From Acanthosepion esculentum (Eukaryota > Mollusca > Cephalopoda > Sepiida > Sepiidae), in NCBI GenBank assembly GCA_964036315.1, contig OZ038498.1, positions 12,921,850 to 12,985,849 on the forward strand: a DNA stretch of 64,000 nt, written 5' to 3'. The position numbers were made by a program, and so were the translations under genes. The notes beneath the pieces were generated by a model. The model was not told the DNA's origin and did not search any database. It saw nothing but the letters and a program-made list of their open reading frames with translations. Shown here piece by piece: positions 11,860 through 21,889 of this stretch. Position 1 is the first letter of the stretch. Every line of letters starts with the position of its first letter.

Positions 11860-11905
<46 letters not shown>
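11441..11905. repeat. GATA array with regular TGAAAAGGACTGA spacers
   Basis: Eight (GATA)n blocks are separated by seven spacers of the form TATGAAAAGGACTGA (starting near 11481, 11551, 11603, 11660, 11709, 11753 and 11839; the sixth reads TGAAACGGACTGAGG). Blocks vary in length. Spacer regularity implies a compound minisatellite whose higher-order unit is (GATA)n plus spacer. The Ser-Ile-Tyr-Leu frame on the minus strand is an artefact. Confidence 0.95.
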
Positions 11906-11906
<1 letters not shown>

Positions 11907-12310
11907 TGTTGCAACCTAAGCAAGGTTACTGAATAGAATAATCACACGAAGGTTGGAAATGACGGATAATACTTAGGACAAGACCAACACATAAGATTCC
12001 CCAGCGGCGTGTAGAGGAAGTAGTCAACTGCTAGGAGTGAGTCAAGTGAATTCCGCAATGAATCTCCAACTGCAGTATATCTACCAACCGCCCAACGCGG
12101 TCAGATGTGGCACAAGGCCGAATTTAATGTGGGATATCCAAGCCTGTAGTCGGGTAGCAGTCTCCCGAGAAGAGATTCTGTCCTTCGACATAGCCTCGTC
12201 TGGAGATCCTATCTGCCCGGAGGCAGAGAGCTTGACCAGCATAGCTGTAGACGAACCTCCGACTGCAGACCAACATACAGTATTTACTATTGTATTTATG
12301 TGAATGTTAT
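11906..12310 (+). repeat. Unidentified dispersed repeat, copy 1
   Basis: Begins with a GTTGCAACCTAAGCAAGG-like start and shares long stretches with 12630-13275: GTGAATTCCGCAATGAATCT, ACAAGGCCGAATTTAATGTG, CCTTCGACATAGCCTCGTCT and, near its end, AGACCAACATACAGTATTT. It is GC-richer than its flanks. The open frames in it differ between copies and show no known domain, so it is probably a non-coding SINE or non-autonomous transposon. Related start sequences recur at 63800-63812 (minus) and 63970-64000 (plus). Confidence 0.65.
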
Positions 12311-12629
12311 TGTCCGTAGGCATGCTACAAGAGATAGATAAAAAGATAATCTTAAAAATCACAATTTTAAATTTTAAATTAAAAATTTATTAATTTAGAC
12401 AATCATTATTTTTTCATACAAAACTTCAAGACAACTAATCACATTCTATCAAATGTCATTATTTGCATTTTCAGAAAACTAAAAATAACTAAAACATTCA
12501 TTTCAACCTGAAATAAAAAAAATTATAGGCCAGAATTTTCGTTTTTCGGACAATGTAAAATAAAAAATAACCTGGACAGAAATGAAAATCTACTGAGATT
12601 TCATAATTTACCTTTTCAAATGAATTGGT
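12311..12629. other. AT-rich spacer between two repeat copies
   Basis: Nothing recognisable was found. Confidence 0.5.
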
Positions 12630-13275
12630 TTTGTAACCTAGGGAAAGTTACTGAATAGAATAGAATAGAAGAAGGTTGGTAATGAAAGATCATACTTAGG
12701 ACAAGAACAACACATATAAGATTCGCCAGCGCCGCGTAGAAGTGAGTCAAGTGAATTCCGCAATGAATCTCCAACTTCTGGATATCTAGGAGGTCAGATG
12801 TGGCACAAGGCCGAATTTAATGTGGGCTCGGCCAAAAATTCCCCGTAGACCCCGCATAAAACGGGTAGCAGTTTCCCCGAGACGAATTTCTGCCCTTCGA
12901 CATAGCCTCGTCTGGAGATCCTCTTTGCCCGAAGGCGGAGAGTTTGACCAGCTAGTAGACGAATCTCCAACTGCAGAATATCTACCAACCGCCCCACACG
13001 GTCAGATGTGACACAAAGTCGAATTTAATGTGGGTTAATCTAGCCAAAAATTCCCCGTAGACCCCCATATAAAAGGGGGACGGGTAGCTGCTTCTCGAGA
13101 CGAGACTCTGCCCTTCGACATAGCCTCATCTGGGCATCCTCTCTTCCCGTAGGCAGAGAGTTTGACCAGCACAGCTGGAGACGAATCTCCGACTACAGAC
13201 CAACATACAGTATTTTCTACTTCATTTATATGAATTGTTACATACCCATTATTGTCAGTAGCTATGCTACAACAG
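12630..13275 (+). repeat. Unidentified dispersed repeat, copy 2 with internal duplication
   Basis: The start TTTGTAACCTAGGGAAAGTT matches the family start. The central module (GACGAATCTCCAACTGCAG ... CCGAATTTAATGTGGG ... CCTTCGACATAGCCTC) occurs twice, at about 12760-12950 and 12958-13190, against once in copy 1. The family end (ACCAACATACAGTATTTTCT, then TATGCTACAACAG) is shared with copy 1. The AACC...GGTT start is an imperfect palindrome. Confidence 0.65.
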
Positions 13276-14210
13276 TTGGCAAAATTAAAAAAGAAAGTCT
13301 AAGTTCAGGATGTGTGTTTTTCACATGAATTCTCAAAAACGTAAAATATTCTGTTAGCACTCACAATTTATACTTATCTAACGAACAAACAAAACAAATT
13401 CACATCCTGTTAGAGTTGAGAATTAATATTTTACAGACGAAGCGCTACGAAAATAAAAGGTCACAATTTGTATATTTTAGATTGAATTTTAAAAAAAATC
13501 ATTTGTGGAAGTTAAACAGAAAATCAAGTAACAATTTCTTCTCAATATTTAAAGATTGCATTCATGAAACGCAGCCGGCAAAAAAAAAAATTTCCTTTTT
13601 AGAAAAAAAAAAGCTTTAGAACAATTGAAAATACTTCTTTTAAATGTCAATATTTATACATTTTCGACAGAAACTCGGAATAACAAATACAATATTGAAG
13701 TTAATTTCTCTTTTCAGGCAAATATCAAATCAGATAAAAAAAAATGTTCTAAAGTTCGTACTTTCAGACAAAACCTTAACCCGAGACAAAACAAAATACT
13801 CTTAAAGATAACAATTTGAATTGCCTGAACTAAGCATTAAACCAATTCTTATTATATTCTGATAAAATAATAATTTCCCCTATTCAAACAAAAACTTAAA
13901 TTCAAGTAAAGTTAGTTTTAAAATGAATCCTAAAACGTAAAAAACTATTTTTAACGTAAACATTTGGATATTTCTTGCGAATACTCTATAGAAATTAAGG
14001 AACTTTTTAAAATATTACAATTTCAGCTATTTAGAGAAAGCGTCAAACAGGTAAAAACAAACTTCATTTCATTTATATTTTTCTGAATAATTATCAAAAG
14101 TAGATAAAATACTCTTGCTGGTGTGCTATTTTCAATCGAAGCTTCAAAGATATATTCTTGAAATATTCACTTAATCCGAAGCTTAAAAAGTAAAACAATA
14201 AACAAATTCT
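13276..14210. other. AT-rich non-coding stretch
   Basis: Two short Lys/Asn-rich open frames (13416-13619 and 13625-13819) are what AT-rich DNA yields by chance. No domain was seen. Confidence 0.5.
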
Positions 14211-16013
14211 TCCGGGGTACCCTTGCCCGATTTCCCTCCCAGAACTGACGCCCTCCTGGACGGATTGCACATAACCCCGTCGTCGGTATTGGGCATTATT
14301 TCTAACTTAGATCACCACAAGGCTACTGGTGGTGACGGAATACCAGCCATTGTCCTGAAGAAATGCGCACCTGAACTGGCGCCTGCCCTCTCTAAATTGT
14401 ACAACCGCTGCCTCAAGAAGTCCTGTTTTCCTGACTGCTGGACATCCTCAACCATTGTTCCTGTCTTTAAGAACTCTGGTGACCGCTCCGACCCTTCCAA
14501 TTACCGTCCTATCAGTCTCCTACCCCTCTTCGGCAAAGTCTTCGAGGCCATTATCAACGCCGAAGTGATTAATCACCTGATATCCCATGATCTGCTCGCA
14601 GACAAGCAGTATGGTTTCCGCTTTGCCCGATCTACTGCCGATGTGCTTACGGCCATCACTGAATTTGTCTACCAAGCTATCCATAATAACGGTGAAGCTC
14701 GTGCCGTGGCCCTTGACATCTCCAAAGCATTCGATAGAGTTTGGCATGCCGAACTTCTTCGCAAGCTCCATGGTATCACAGGTCGATTGTTTGACCTAAT
14801 ACAATCATTCCTGTCAAATCGGGATTTGAAGGTTGTTCTCAGTGGATTCATCTCCAGCTCCTATCCCACTAACGCAGGTGTTCCTCAAGGCTCCATCCTA
14901 GGCCCTACTCTGTTCCTCATATTTATAAACGACCTTCCTGACGCCATAGACTCCCAAGTCGGCATCTACGCTGACGACACCACTATTTACTCCTGCCTCA
15001 AACACAAATCTTGTGAGGCGGATAAAGTTAACCTGGCAGCTCAAATTGAAAAGGACCTCCAATCGGTTGTGAACTGGGGCAAGAAATGGATGGTTAACTT
15101 TAACGCCTCTAAAACAAAACTGCTCTCTATTAACCACCACAAGGATCCATCCCTGCATCCCATTAGAATGTCTGAAGACCAACTTCTCGAGAGCTCCTCT
15201 CTGTGGCTGCTCGGTCTCACGCTGTCTGCTGATCTGAGATGGAACAAATACATCGAGTCTGTTGCATCAGCCACCACAAGGGAAGTTGGTTCTCTGTGCC
15301 GAGCCAGGAAATGTTTCTCTCCGGAATCGATCCTCCAAGTCTGTAAATCGACCATTCGCCCTTGCATGGAGTATTGCTGCCATATATGGTCTGGGGCCCC
15401 TGCTGTTTGCCTCAGGGTTCTTGATAAGATCCAGAGACGGATAGGCAACGTAATTGGCCCTGATCTGTCATCTCGTCTGCAGTCGCTCTCTCACAGACGC
15501 GATGTTGCCTCGCTCTGCCTTTTTTACAAGTACTTTCACGGTAATTGCCCCGAGGAGCTGCTTTCGCTTGTCCTCAGACCTCGTGAATTTAAACGCCACA
15601 CGAGGCTGGCTTCGCGCTCCCACCCCTACACTGTGGAAACTGTTCGATGTAGACGTCTCTTCTACTCCAATAGCTTCATGTCTCGCACATCTCGCCTATG
15701 GAACTCCCTTCCCTATTACTGTTTCCCTGACAAATACAATCTCCAACGGTTTAAGTGTAGCGTTAATCGACATCTCCAGTTGCCTTGATCTATCCACTTC
15801 CCTTCTCCACATCCTTTCATTTTTCATTCCTATCTGCTCTCGCTCCAAATCTTCTGTAATCCCCTTGCCTTGATCGACTCACTGTCTTTCTCTTTCTCCA
15901 CATCCTCTCCTTTACCACTCCTATCTGCTCTTCCTCCAACCCTTGCGTGATAGTGGCCTCCAGCCTTGCTTGGGGTGATACGCTTAAAAAAAAAATTTAA
16001 AAAAAATAAAGAT
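14211..16013 (+). mobile_element. Jockey/CR1-group LINE, 5'-truncated, A-rich 3' tail
   Basis: The element starts abruptly inside the polyprotein and continues through a roughly 200-base C/T-rich 3' UTR to an A-rich tail (15986-16013). GC content steps up sharply at its left edge. The reverse-transcriptase frame is uninterrupted, so the insertion is relatively young. No convincing target-site duplication could be found by eye. Confidence 0.8.
14223..15788 (+). CDS. LINE reverse transcriptase, N-terminally truncated ORF2
   Basis: A stop-free 521-codon frame encodes the RT and C-terminal region of a Jockey/CR1-group LINE, which would copy element RNA at a nicked target. Visible in order: KATGGDGIPAIVLKKCAP (residues about 34-51), NYRPISLLPLFGKVFEA (about 98-114), LADKQYGFRFARST (block 2), VALDISKAFDRVWH (motif A, catalytic Asp), NAGVPQGSILGPTLFLIFIN (motif B), GIYADDTTIY (motif C, both catalytic Asp), and a C-terminal KIQRRIGNVIGPDL segment typical of the group. 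The first codon in the frame is TTG, not ATG, because the 5' part with the endonuclease is missing. Expression is unlikely. A decayed relative lies at 46.6-47.8 kb. Confidence 0.85.
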   Translation: MPDFPPRTDALLDGLHITPSSVLGIISNLDHHKATGGDGIPAIVLKKCAPELAPALSKLYNRCLKKSCFPDCWTSSTIVPVFKNSGDRSDPSNYRPISLLPLFGKVFEAIINAEVINHLISHDLLADKQYGFRFARSTADVLTAITEFVYQAIHNNGEARAVALDISKAFDRVWHAELLRKLHGITGRLFDLIQSFLSNRDLKVVLSGFISSSYPTNAGVPQGSILGPTLFLIFINDLPDAIDSQVGIYADDTTIYSCLKHKSCEADKVNLAAQIEKDLQSVVNWGKKWMVNFNASKTKLLSINHHKDPSLHPIRMSEDQLLESSSLWLLGLTLSADLRWNKYIESVASATTREVGSLCRARKCFSPESILQVCKSTIRPCMEYCCHIWSGAPAVCLRVLDKIQRRIGNVIGPDLSSRLQSLSHRRDVASLCLFYKYFHGNCPEELLSLVLRPREFKRHTRLASRSHPYTVETVRCRRLFYSNSFMSRTSRLWNSLPYYCFPDKYNLQRFKCSVNRHLQLP

Positions 16014-16660
16014 TTCTTTTCAGGCAAAACAACTAAACATCCTATAAAAGTTCTTATTTATATTTATCAAACTCAAACCAAAAACCAACAAGATTTTCTA
16101 TTTTCTATTTGTGAAAGATAACCTCAGAATAACTTAAAAAAACTCTAAATTCTTCCAACTTGCACTTTTCAAATAAAGCTTCAAAATAAGTAAATAAATC
16201 TTAGGTTTCACCTGTTCCACAAGACAAAGCCAAAATGTTGATGACTTCTGCGTGAAAAGTCATCACAAGGTCAGCAAGAAATTGATTAAAAACTTGAAAC
16301 TCATTAGACAAAACACAAAGGTCAAGAGTGTCAAAAATAATTTAAAAAACAACACAAAAATATATTTATTCTTATTTCTTCTAAAACGTTGTGAATTAAT
16401 GAAAATTGCTTAAATGTCGTTTTTTTTCTGTGGTAACTTCTAATTCTTTATCACTGATTTGGTAAAAGGATCATTAATTGTGCAGCATGAAAGAATCTTA
16501 AATACTGAGAACAATTGTCTGCAATGCGAAACATTCTAATCGATTATGCGAGAATTGATAAAACAAAAAACACAATTTGCATTAATTCAGAACTCACAAA
16601 ATCAGTTGCAAGATTAATGAGTAAATTTCCGCCTTCAAATTCAGCAATTTTATAAAATAA
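16014..16660. other. AT-rich non-coding stretch
   Basis: No gene or repeat recognised. Confidence 0.5.
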
Positions 16661-16784
16661 GTGAACATAGAATCCAACACCCAGAAGCGACAAGCTGCTA
16701 ATTGCTACGCGCAATCGTCAGGCCTGACGATTGCACCAAACATGAAACAGCCTGTCGCCTCTGAGTGTTGGCTTCAATGTTCAC
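16661..16784. repeat. 124-bp palindrome with two facing hammerhead-like halves
   Basis: GTGAACAT at 16661 and ATGTTCAC at 16777-16784 bound a near-palindrome whose centre is CAATCGTCAGGCCTGACGATTG. Reading outward from the centre, each half begins CCTGACGATTGC. The plus half continues to GAAACAGCCTGTCGCC: core CTGACGA, then GAAA, then ACAG/CTGT and a GTC cleavage triplet, with AGGC just before the core able to pair with GCCT after it. Helix II is poor, and on the other half GAAA is lost. I infer two inverted, decayed hammerhead units, probably terminal-repeat debris of the minus-strand PLE at 17.2-18.6 kb. Confidence 0.45.
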
Positions 16785-16877
16785 TTTTATATTTATATTT
16801 ACATACATACTCTCCATCTTTGATATTGAGCACTTTATCCCATACATATAGCGCACCTTAAAACAGTATTTCTTCAT

Positions 16878-16883
<6 letters not shown>

Positions 16884-16960
<77 letters not shown>
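16884..16960. repeat. (TA)n microsatellite
   Basis: About 38 TA units without interruption, located between the palindrome and the decayed PLE. Confidence 0.95.
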
Positions 16961-16963
<3 letters not shown>

Positions 16964-17164
16964 ATTTCTTTGGTGGTATAAAACCACCATAAATATATAC
17001 ATTTGTTTTTATTACCACCCATGATGACAATTAAAATGAGAAAATGAAAACCAAGCTAGCTATCCCCGGTTTCGAACCTCGCTCAACAGATCTAAATTGA
17101 GGTTAATAAACGTGTAATCCTCAATGAAAAGATGGACAGTATGTAGAGGGAAAGAAAAATATTC

Positions 17165-18555
17165 TTAAATAGCAATTAACTTGAGGCCCAGGACAAAATC
17201 CTTCTGTTTACATAATGAAGGTTTCAAGGAAGAAATCAACATGGCCTCCCATATTTTCAAGCGGTAATTTGATTGGTTCTTACTGAGGACGGAAAACAAG
17301 TCCATACTAAAATTAGCGGTCCAATTATGGTTATTTATCAGGTGATCCGCAATGGAAGACGCCAATGTTTTGGTCAGAATATCTGTCGGAGAATACTTAA
17401 GGTTGCGGATTTTTGTTGGAACGTGATGCTTTATTCGGACATCCAAACTTTGAGTCGTACTTCTTATGTAGTGCGAACCAGAACTACATTTAAATAAGTA
17501 AATCAAACAACTATTAGGATGAGGTGAAAGAACGTCTTTCCGCTTGGATGGAAGGACAGGTGTGGCAGAAAAAAAAACTAGGTGAGTGTTAGCAGCAAAG
17601 TAACAATGTAGAACTGCTAAAGAAACATGCTTAGCATATCTATCACTGATACTATCCAGCCAAGGAAAGCGCAGGTACACAGGACATCTTTACACTTTAG
17701 CCAGTTGAACTTTATTGAATTCCGAAATGTTGTTTTTAATTACCGATTGAAAAATGCCCAACGGATAAGCATTGTTACCGAGAGTGATATTAGTAAACTT
17801 GAGTTCATCATCTAGCTTAGTTTTAGAGCAGATCATTAAAGCCCTATAAGGGTCTTAATTAAATTTAATTCACGTTTTACGGGACAAAAAGAGTTGAAAC
17901 AGGTATACGAACCTGTAAACGTCGGTTTGCGATAAACAGAAGTAAGAAAACCCGAACAATTTCTGCTAACCAAAACAACAAGAATTAATTGCATTTTCTT
18001 GTGTAAATTTAAGAGCTGGATGAATATTGTTCAGGCACGAAAGAAAAGCGTCCGCTTCAGTATCGTTATTGCGCAGACAAAAAGTGCCATCCGCATAAAG
18101 GAAGTAAAAATCAGGTCTATTAAATTTACATAATACACTCTCTCCATGGAATCCTACAAAGATGTTAGCTAAAATGGGTACTAAAGGGGAAGCCATTGAA
18201 ACACCTATACATGACGCCGTCGAAACGAAATTCAACTGACATCGTGGGAAATTTCATCAGTTCAACAAAATCGTCCTCAGGAATAACTGGAGGGAGACAA
18301 GTGACTACAGTATAAGGCATCGGCACATATATCAATAGTCATCGCAAGAGGGACGCAAGTCAAGTGGCTGGGAATATCATAGCAACACATCAATTTGTCA
18401 GTTGACCGATAACGCTGTATAAAGTCAGAAAATCCAAACGAATCTTTAATACAGAATGAATGATTCCGTTCCAAAAGTACCTGCAATATGATGGAAAGAC
18501 ATTTGGTCATCCCATGTTCAGAAGACCGTATAATGGAAAAAAAAGGTATCAATAT

Positions 18556-18560
<5 letters not shown>
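17165..18560 (-). pseudogene. Decayed Penelope-like element (RT plus GIY-YIG)
   Basis: Three minus-strand pieces lie in RT-to-endonuclease order. 18558-18277 has SFCIKDSFGFSDFIQRY and a degraded motif A (CYDIPSHLTCVPL). 18235-17966 has SPLVPILANIFVGFHGESV (motif B) and YFLYADGTFCL, where the catalytic YADD has become YADG, then NNIHPALKFTQEN. 17680-17165 carries the GIY-YIG nuclease (LIYLFKCSSGSHYIRSTTQS, then LDVRIKHHVPTKIRN). PLEs pair an RT with a GIY-YIG endonuclease, and this arrangement is diagnostic. Frameshifts and the active-site change make it inactive. The closest relative in the window is the plus-strand copy at 55.7-57.5 kb. Confidence 0.85.
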
Positions 18561-18601
<41 letters not shown>

Positions 18602-18620
18602 ATACCTATTTTTTGAATTT
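18540..18620. repeat. (TA)n hairpin with unique arms
   Basis: AAAAAAGGTATCAATAT on the left and ATATTGATACCTATTTTTT on the right flank a (TA)n core, giving a long perfect-to-near-perfect palindrome at the 5' edge of the decayed PLE. Confidence 0.85.
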
Positions 18621-18768
18621 GTAGGTCTGATGAATTGGATCGTAATTACGATTCCAATGTAATAAATTATAACCATGGAATTTTAATGTTTGAGCCTTTT
18701 ATATTATATTCTTACTCTGTCCGGGACATTGAGTTCTACTTGGATTCTATCCTCTCGGAAATTTATAT

Positions 18769-18790
18769 ATGCACACACACACACACACAC

Positions 18791-18854
<64 letters not shown>

Positions 18855-18864
18855 ACCACTAATA

Positions 18865-18895
<31 letters not shown>

Positions 18896-18902
18896 TATAT
18901 AT
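18769..18902. repeat. (AC)n-(TA)n-(ATCT)n compound microsatellite
   Basis: An AC run (18771-18790), a TA run (18791-18852), then TTGACCACTAATATTATCT and a second TA run. The unique phrase TTGACCACTAATATTATCTA recurs at 22235-22254, on the other side of the intact PLE, again between TA runs. Confidence 0.92.
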
Positions 18903-18921
18903 AAGATAATCCTAAGGAATT

Positions 18922-18968
18922 AGAAGAACCTACCTAGGTTTCACCTAAACGGATCTTCAGGGAAGCTG
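18922..18968 (-). ncRNA. Hammerhead-like ribozyme
   Basis: On the minus strand: CTGAAGA (18960-18954), helix II CC/GG around a 5-base loop, GAAA (18942-18939), then ACCTAGGT, a perfect palindrome usable as a dimer-type stem III, then A and GGTTC. The site at 58303-58342 has the same layout with compensating changes in helix II (CC/GG here, CT/AG there), which supports a real structured RNA. Stem I is only about 2 bp plus loops, so activity is uncertain. Confidence 0.5.
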
Positions 18969-19167
18969 GCTGAAAAGGAAGATTATTGAACAGTATTTAT
19001 TGCTAAAACTAAAAATAACCATGATCACGTGTCAAAAAACTGGACGATTATTTTTGCCTTGTTTTAATGGCCTTCGTTCTTTATTTTTTTATTCCCCATT
19101 TTTTCTTCGGGTACCAATTTGTTCTACTGCAAGTTGAGCTCTCCGATGTTTTTCCAAACAAGTATCA

Positions 19168-19169
19168 CC

Positions 19170-19229
<60 letters not shown>
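19168..19229. repeat. (TA)n microsatellite
   Basis: About 29 TA units immediately outside the left arm of the Penelope-like element. Confidence 0.95.
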
Positions 19230-19235
<6 letters not shown>

Positions 19236-19515
19236 GAAGAGAGGTACCGCAAACTTTTTTGGTTGTAATGTGGGTTTTTTATTTTTTTTTTTTTTTTTTT
19301 TTAAATATTATTCTTTATTTTTCATAGTTTTACATAGTTTTACAACACGTGTTTCTGGTCTTACGACCGTCTTCAGGTAAAGGGTGGAGATTTCCACATA
19401 TTATTAAAAATAATTATTAAAAATAATTAATTTTTTTCCTTTATGCTTTTCAATGTTACATCTTCTCTATATGAGACATTCTCTGTTTTTGTGTTGGTCA
19501 TTCCAATGTCTTTCT
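19227..19515 (-). repeat. Left inverted terminal repeat of Penelope-like element
   Basis: This segment is the reverse complement of 21890-22150, including AAGAAGAGAGGTACCGCAAA at its outer edge, a poly-T run (poly-A on the other side), the hammerhead and TTGGTCATTCCAATGTCTTT at its inner edge. PLEs typically carry terminal repeats in direct or inverted orientation. The inner match stops at about 19515, within the open frame annotated as the PLE coding region. Confidence 0.9.
19339..19381 (-). ncRNA. Hammerhead ribozyme in left PLE terminal repeat
   Basis: The minus-strand reading is the mirror of 22020-22062: stem I TTTAC/GTAAA, core CTGAAGA, helix II GGTC-GTAA-GACC, GAAA, then the palindromic ACACGTGT and a T before the predicted cut. 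An additional TTTACATAG duplication lies just outside. It faces away from the PLE reading direction because the repeat is inverted. Confidence 0.7.
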
Positions 19516-21093
19516 ATAGAGACACAAAAATCTGAATACATTAGCATCCCAAACCCCAGTGACCTTACATTCAGACCAATAGTAGCAGGACCAGCCTGTC
19601 CAACTAGTAAACTAAGTAACCTGATAGACATAATATTACAACCATATACGAAACAAATTAAAAGTCATATCAGAGACGATATACATTTCCTTAGCTACAT
19701 ACCACAAAAGGTGGATCCGGGAACTCTTATGGCAACTTTTGATATTAGTAGCCTATACAGCAACATACCCCATGAACTAGGAAAGAAAGCAATCTCATTC
19801 TGGATTGAAAAACATCCAGAAACACTACATCCGAGATTCACTAAAGAGTTCATTATCAATAGTATAGATCTAATTTTAAACAACACCTTTGAATTTGACA
19901 ATAAAAATTATATCCAAACCCTGGGTACAGCAATGGGAACAAAAATGGCTCCAACATATGCCACCCTAACATTAGCTTACCTAGAAGAAAACCTCTATGA
20001 ACAGATAGAACAAATATATGGGGCAAATATAAAAGCCCAGTTCACTAAATCTTGGAAAAGATACTTAGATGATTGCTTCATCTTTTGGAAATCCTCATGG
20101 GGCGACATTAACCAATTTCATACTCTACTTCAAAACTTACACCCAAAAATCAAATTCACGCAAGAATATAATTTTAACGAATTACCATTTTTAGATATAC
20201 TCATTAGAAATAAAAACAACCATATAATCACAGATATCTACCACAAACCCACAGACACCCAACAATACCTTCATTTCAAGAGCCATCACCCCAAAAGCTG
20301 CCTAAAATCTATTCCCTATTCCCTAGCACGTAGAGTTTGTACTATAGTGACTGATAAACACCTCCGAAAAACCCGCTTAGAAGAACTACATAAAACTCTA
20401 AAAAAACGAGGCTACCCCACAACTCTAATAAACAAAGGTTTTGAACTCGCAAAAAAAATCCCTCTAGACCAACTTAGAAATAAAAAGAAACGTAATGTCG
20501 AGCCAACTCTAGCATATTTCTCAACATACAACAAAAACAATCCAGAAATATTCACAAAAATTACCAAAAATCTAGACCGACTTAGCAAGAATAATAAACT
20601 GAATAATATAATAAAAACAACCAAAATAATCAAAAGTAAACGCCAATCTAAAAACCTAAAACACATATTAACCTCATCTAAATTTACCCAACACACAATA
20701 CAGGGAGTCACAAAATGCAACAAAAAAAGGTGTGGGGTTTGTGACATCATTATAGAAGGAAACTCGTACACTTTTCAAAACCCCAAAACAACGTTCACAA
20801 TAAACAAAAACTTAAACTGCAACTCCAAAAATGTGATTTATGTACTTAAATGCACAAAATGCAGGAAATCATATATAGGCATCAGCCAACAACTGAACAA
20901 CAGGGTCTCCCTACACAAAAGCAACATAAAGTTGCCAGACAACAGAAAACTTTTTGTTTCACAACATATTTTTGAATGTAACCAGGGTAAATTTAATATC
21001 ATGCCGATATACCAAACAGACAATTATTCCTACCTACAAATACAGGAAAAAAACTTCATAAATAAATTCAAACCGGAACTGAATAGATCATGA
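19453..21093 (+). CDS. Penelope-like reverse transcriptase with GIY-YIG endonuclease
   Basis: An open 546-codon frame. PLE proteins reverse-transcribe element RNA primed by a break made by their GIY-YIG nuclease. Visible: NPSDLTFRPIVAGPACPTSK (about 34-53), ATFDISSLYSNIPHELG (motif A, Asp 97), GTAMGTKMAPTYATLTLAYL (motif B, about 158-177), YLDDCFIFW (motif C, Asp 206-207), NELPFLDILI (about 242-251), the PLE linker cysteines KKRCGVC (about 424-430), and GIY-YIG from VIYVLKCTKCRKSYIGIS (about 461-478) to the end. The N-terminal block containing RPDKG.G.V and the LPKIHK motif is absent. The first 20 or so codons (19453-19515) come from the inverted repeat, so the ATG is accidental and the element is 5'-truncated. 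The catalytic residues are intact. Confidence 0.88.
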   Translation: MLHLLYMRHSLFLCWSFQCLSIETQKSEYISIPNPSDLTFRPIVAGPACPTSKLSNLIDIILQPYTKQIKSHIRDDIHFLSYIPQKVDPGTLMATFDISSLYSNIPHELGKKAISFWIEKHPETLHPRFTKEFIINSIDLILNNTFEFDNKNYIQTLGTAMGTKMAPTYATLTLAYLEENLYEQIEQIYGANIKAQFTKSWKRYLDDCFIFWKSSWGDINQFHTLLQNLHPKIKFTQEYNFNELPFLDILIRNKNNHIITDIYHKPTDTQQYLHFKSHHPKSCLKSIPYSLARRVCTIVTDKHLRKTRLEELHKTLKKRGYPTTLINKGFELAKKIPLDQLRNKKKRNVEPTLAYFSTYNKNNPEIFTKITKNLDRLSKNNKLNNIIKTTKIIKSKRQSKNLKHILTSSKFTQHTIQGVTKCNKKRCGVCDIIIEGNSYTFQNPKTTFTINKNLNCNSKNVIYVLKCTKCRKSYIGISQQLNNRVSLHKSNIKLPDNRKLFVSQHIFECNQGKFNIMPIYQTDNYSYLQIQEKNFINKFKPELNRS

Positions 21094-21204
21094 CCCCACA
21101 CACAAAAGCACACAGCATGCACACATGGTGACCAAATACAGTGATCAAACCGCTCTTATACATGCACGCAAGCTCACATGCGGGTATCTGTAGAACACGA
21201 AAAA

Positions 21205-21670
21205 TGTATATATGTACGCATATGTGTGTATGTGTGTGTATGTATGTGTGTATGTATGTGTGTGCATATGTGTATGTATATGTATATATATATATATATG
21301 TATGTGTATGTATGTATGTATGTATGTGTGTGTATGTGTATGTATATGTGTGTGTGTGTATATGTATGTATGCATGTATATGCACGCATATTGGCGAAAG
21401 CAGGGGAGCTACTCACACAAACCCCACACAACTTAGGAAATACGTGTGTATGTATATGCGTATGTATATGTATATGTGTGTGTGTGTGTGCGTGTGCGTG
21501 CTGGTTCCATGTAACTTGGGAAAAATGTGTGTGTTTGTGTATGAGTGTGTGTGCGTTTGTACAGATTCCTTATGGTGGGACAATATACGTGTGTGCATGT
21601 GTATGTGTGTATGTGTGTGTGTATGTTTATGTGTGTGTGTGTGTATGTGTACAAGTGTGTTTACTAATTC
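21205..21670. repeat. TATG/TG-rich low-complexity block
   Basis: Diverged TGTATG and TGTGTG runs, broken by three short unique segments (GCATATTGGCGAAAGCAGG, GGTTCCATGTAACTTGGG and TTCCTTATGGTGGGACAATA). It looks like an expanded 3' UTR segment between the PLE stop codon and its right terminal repeat. The Cys-Val and His-Thr frames on both strands are artefacts. Confidence 0.85.
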
Positions 21671-21889
21671 TTCGTAGTGAAACAGTGTATGTATTCAGGG
21701 GGAATGTACACACACATATATACACGCATGCTGACAGGAACACACGAAAACGGAAATAGATCTAAGGGATCTAAGAACACACAGGGGTTATTAAAACATT
21801 AAAAGATAAGACAACCCGATTCATCACTTCTCAAACCAACCTTAATTGTTTTATGACCCTTCGCTCAGAACTCTTCACTACCATTTAAA

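Noticed and set aside
11411..11923. 170-codon minus-strand frame rich in Ser-Ile-Tyr-Leu
   Set aside because: It is the translation of the GATA microsatellite and has no independent evidence of coding.
21141..21759. Open frames of 178 and 193 codons rich in Cys, Val and Tyr
   Set aside because: They lie in TG/TATG low-complexity DNA behind the PLE gene and are repeat artefacts.
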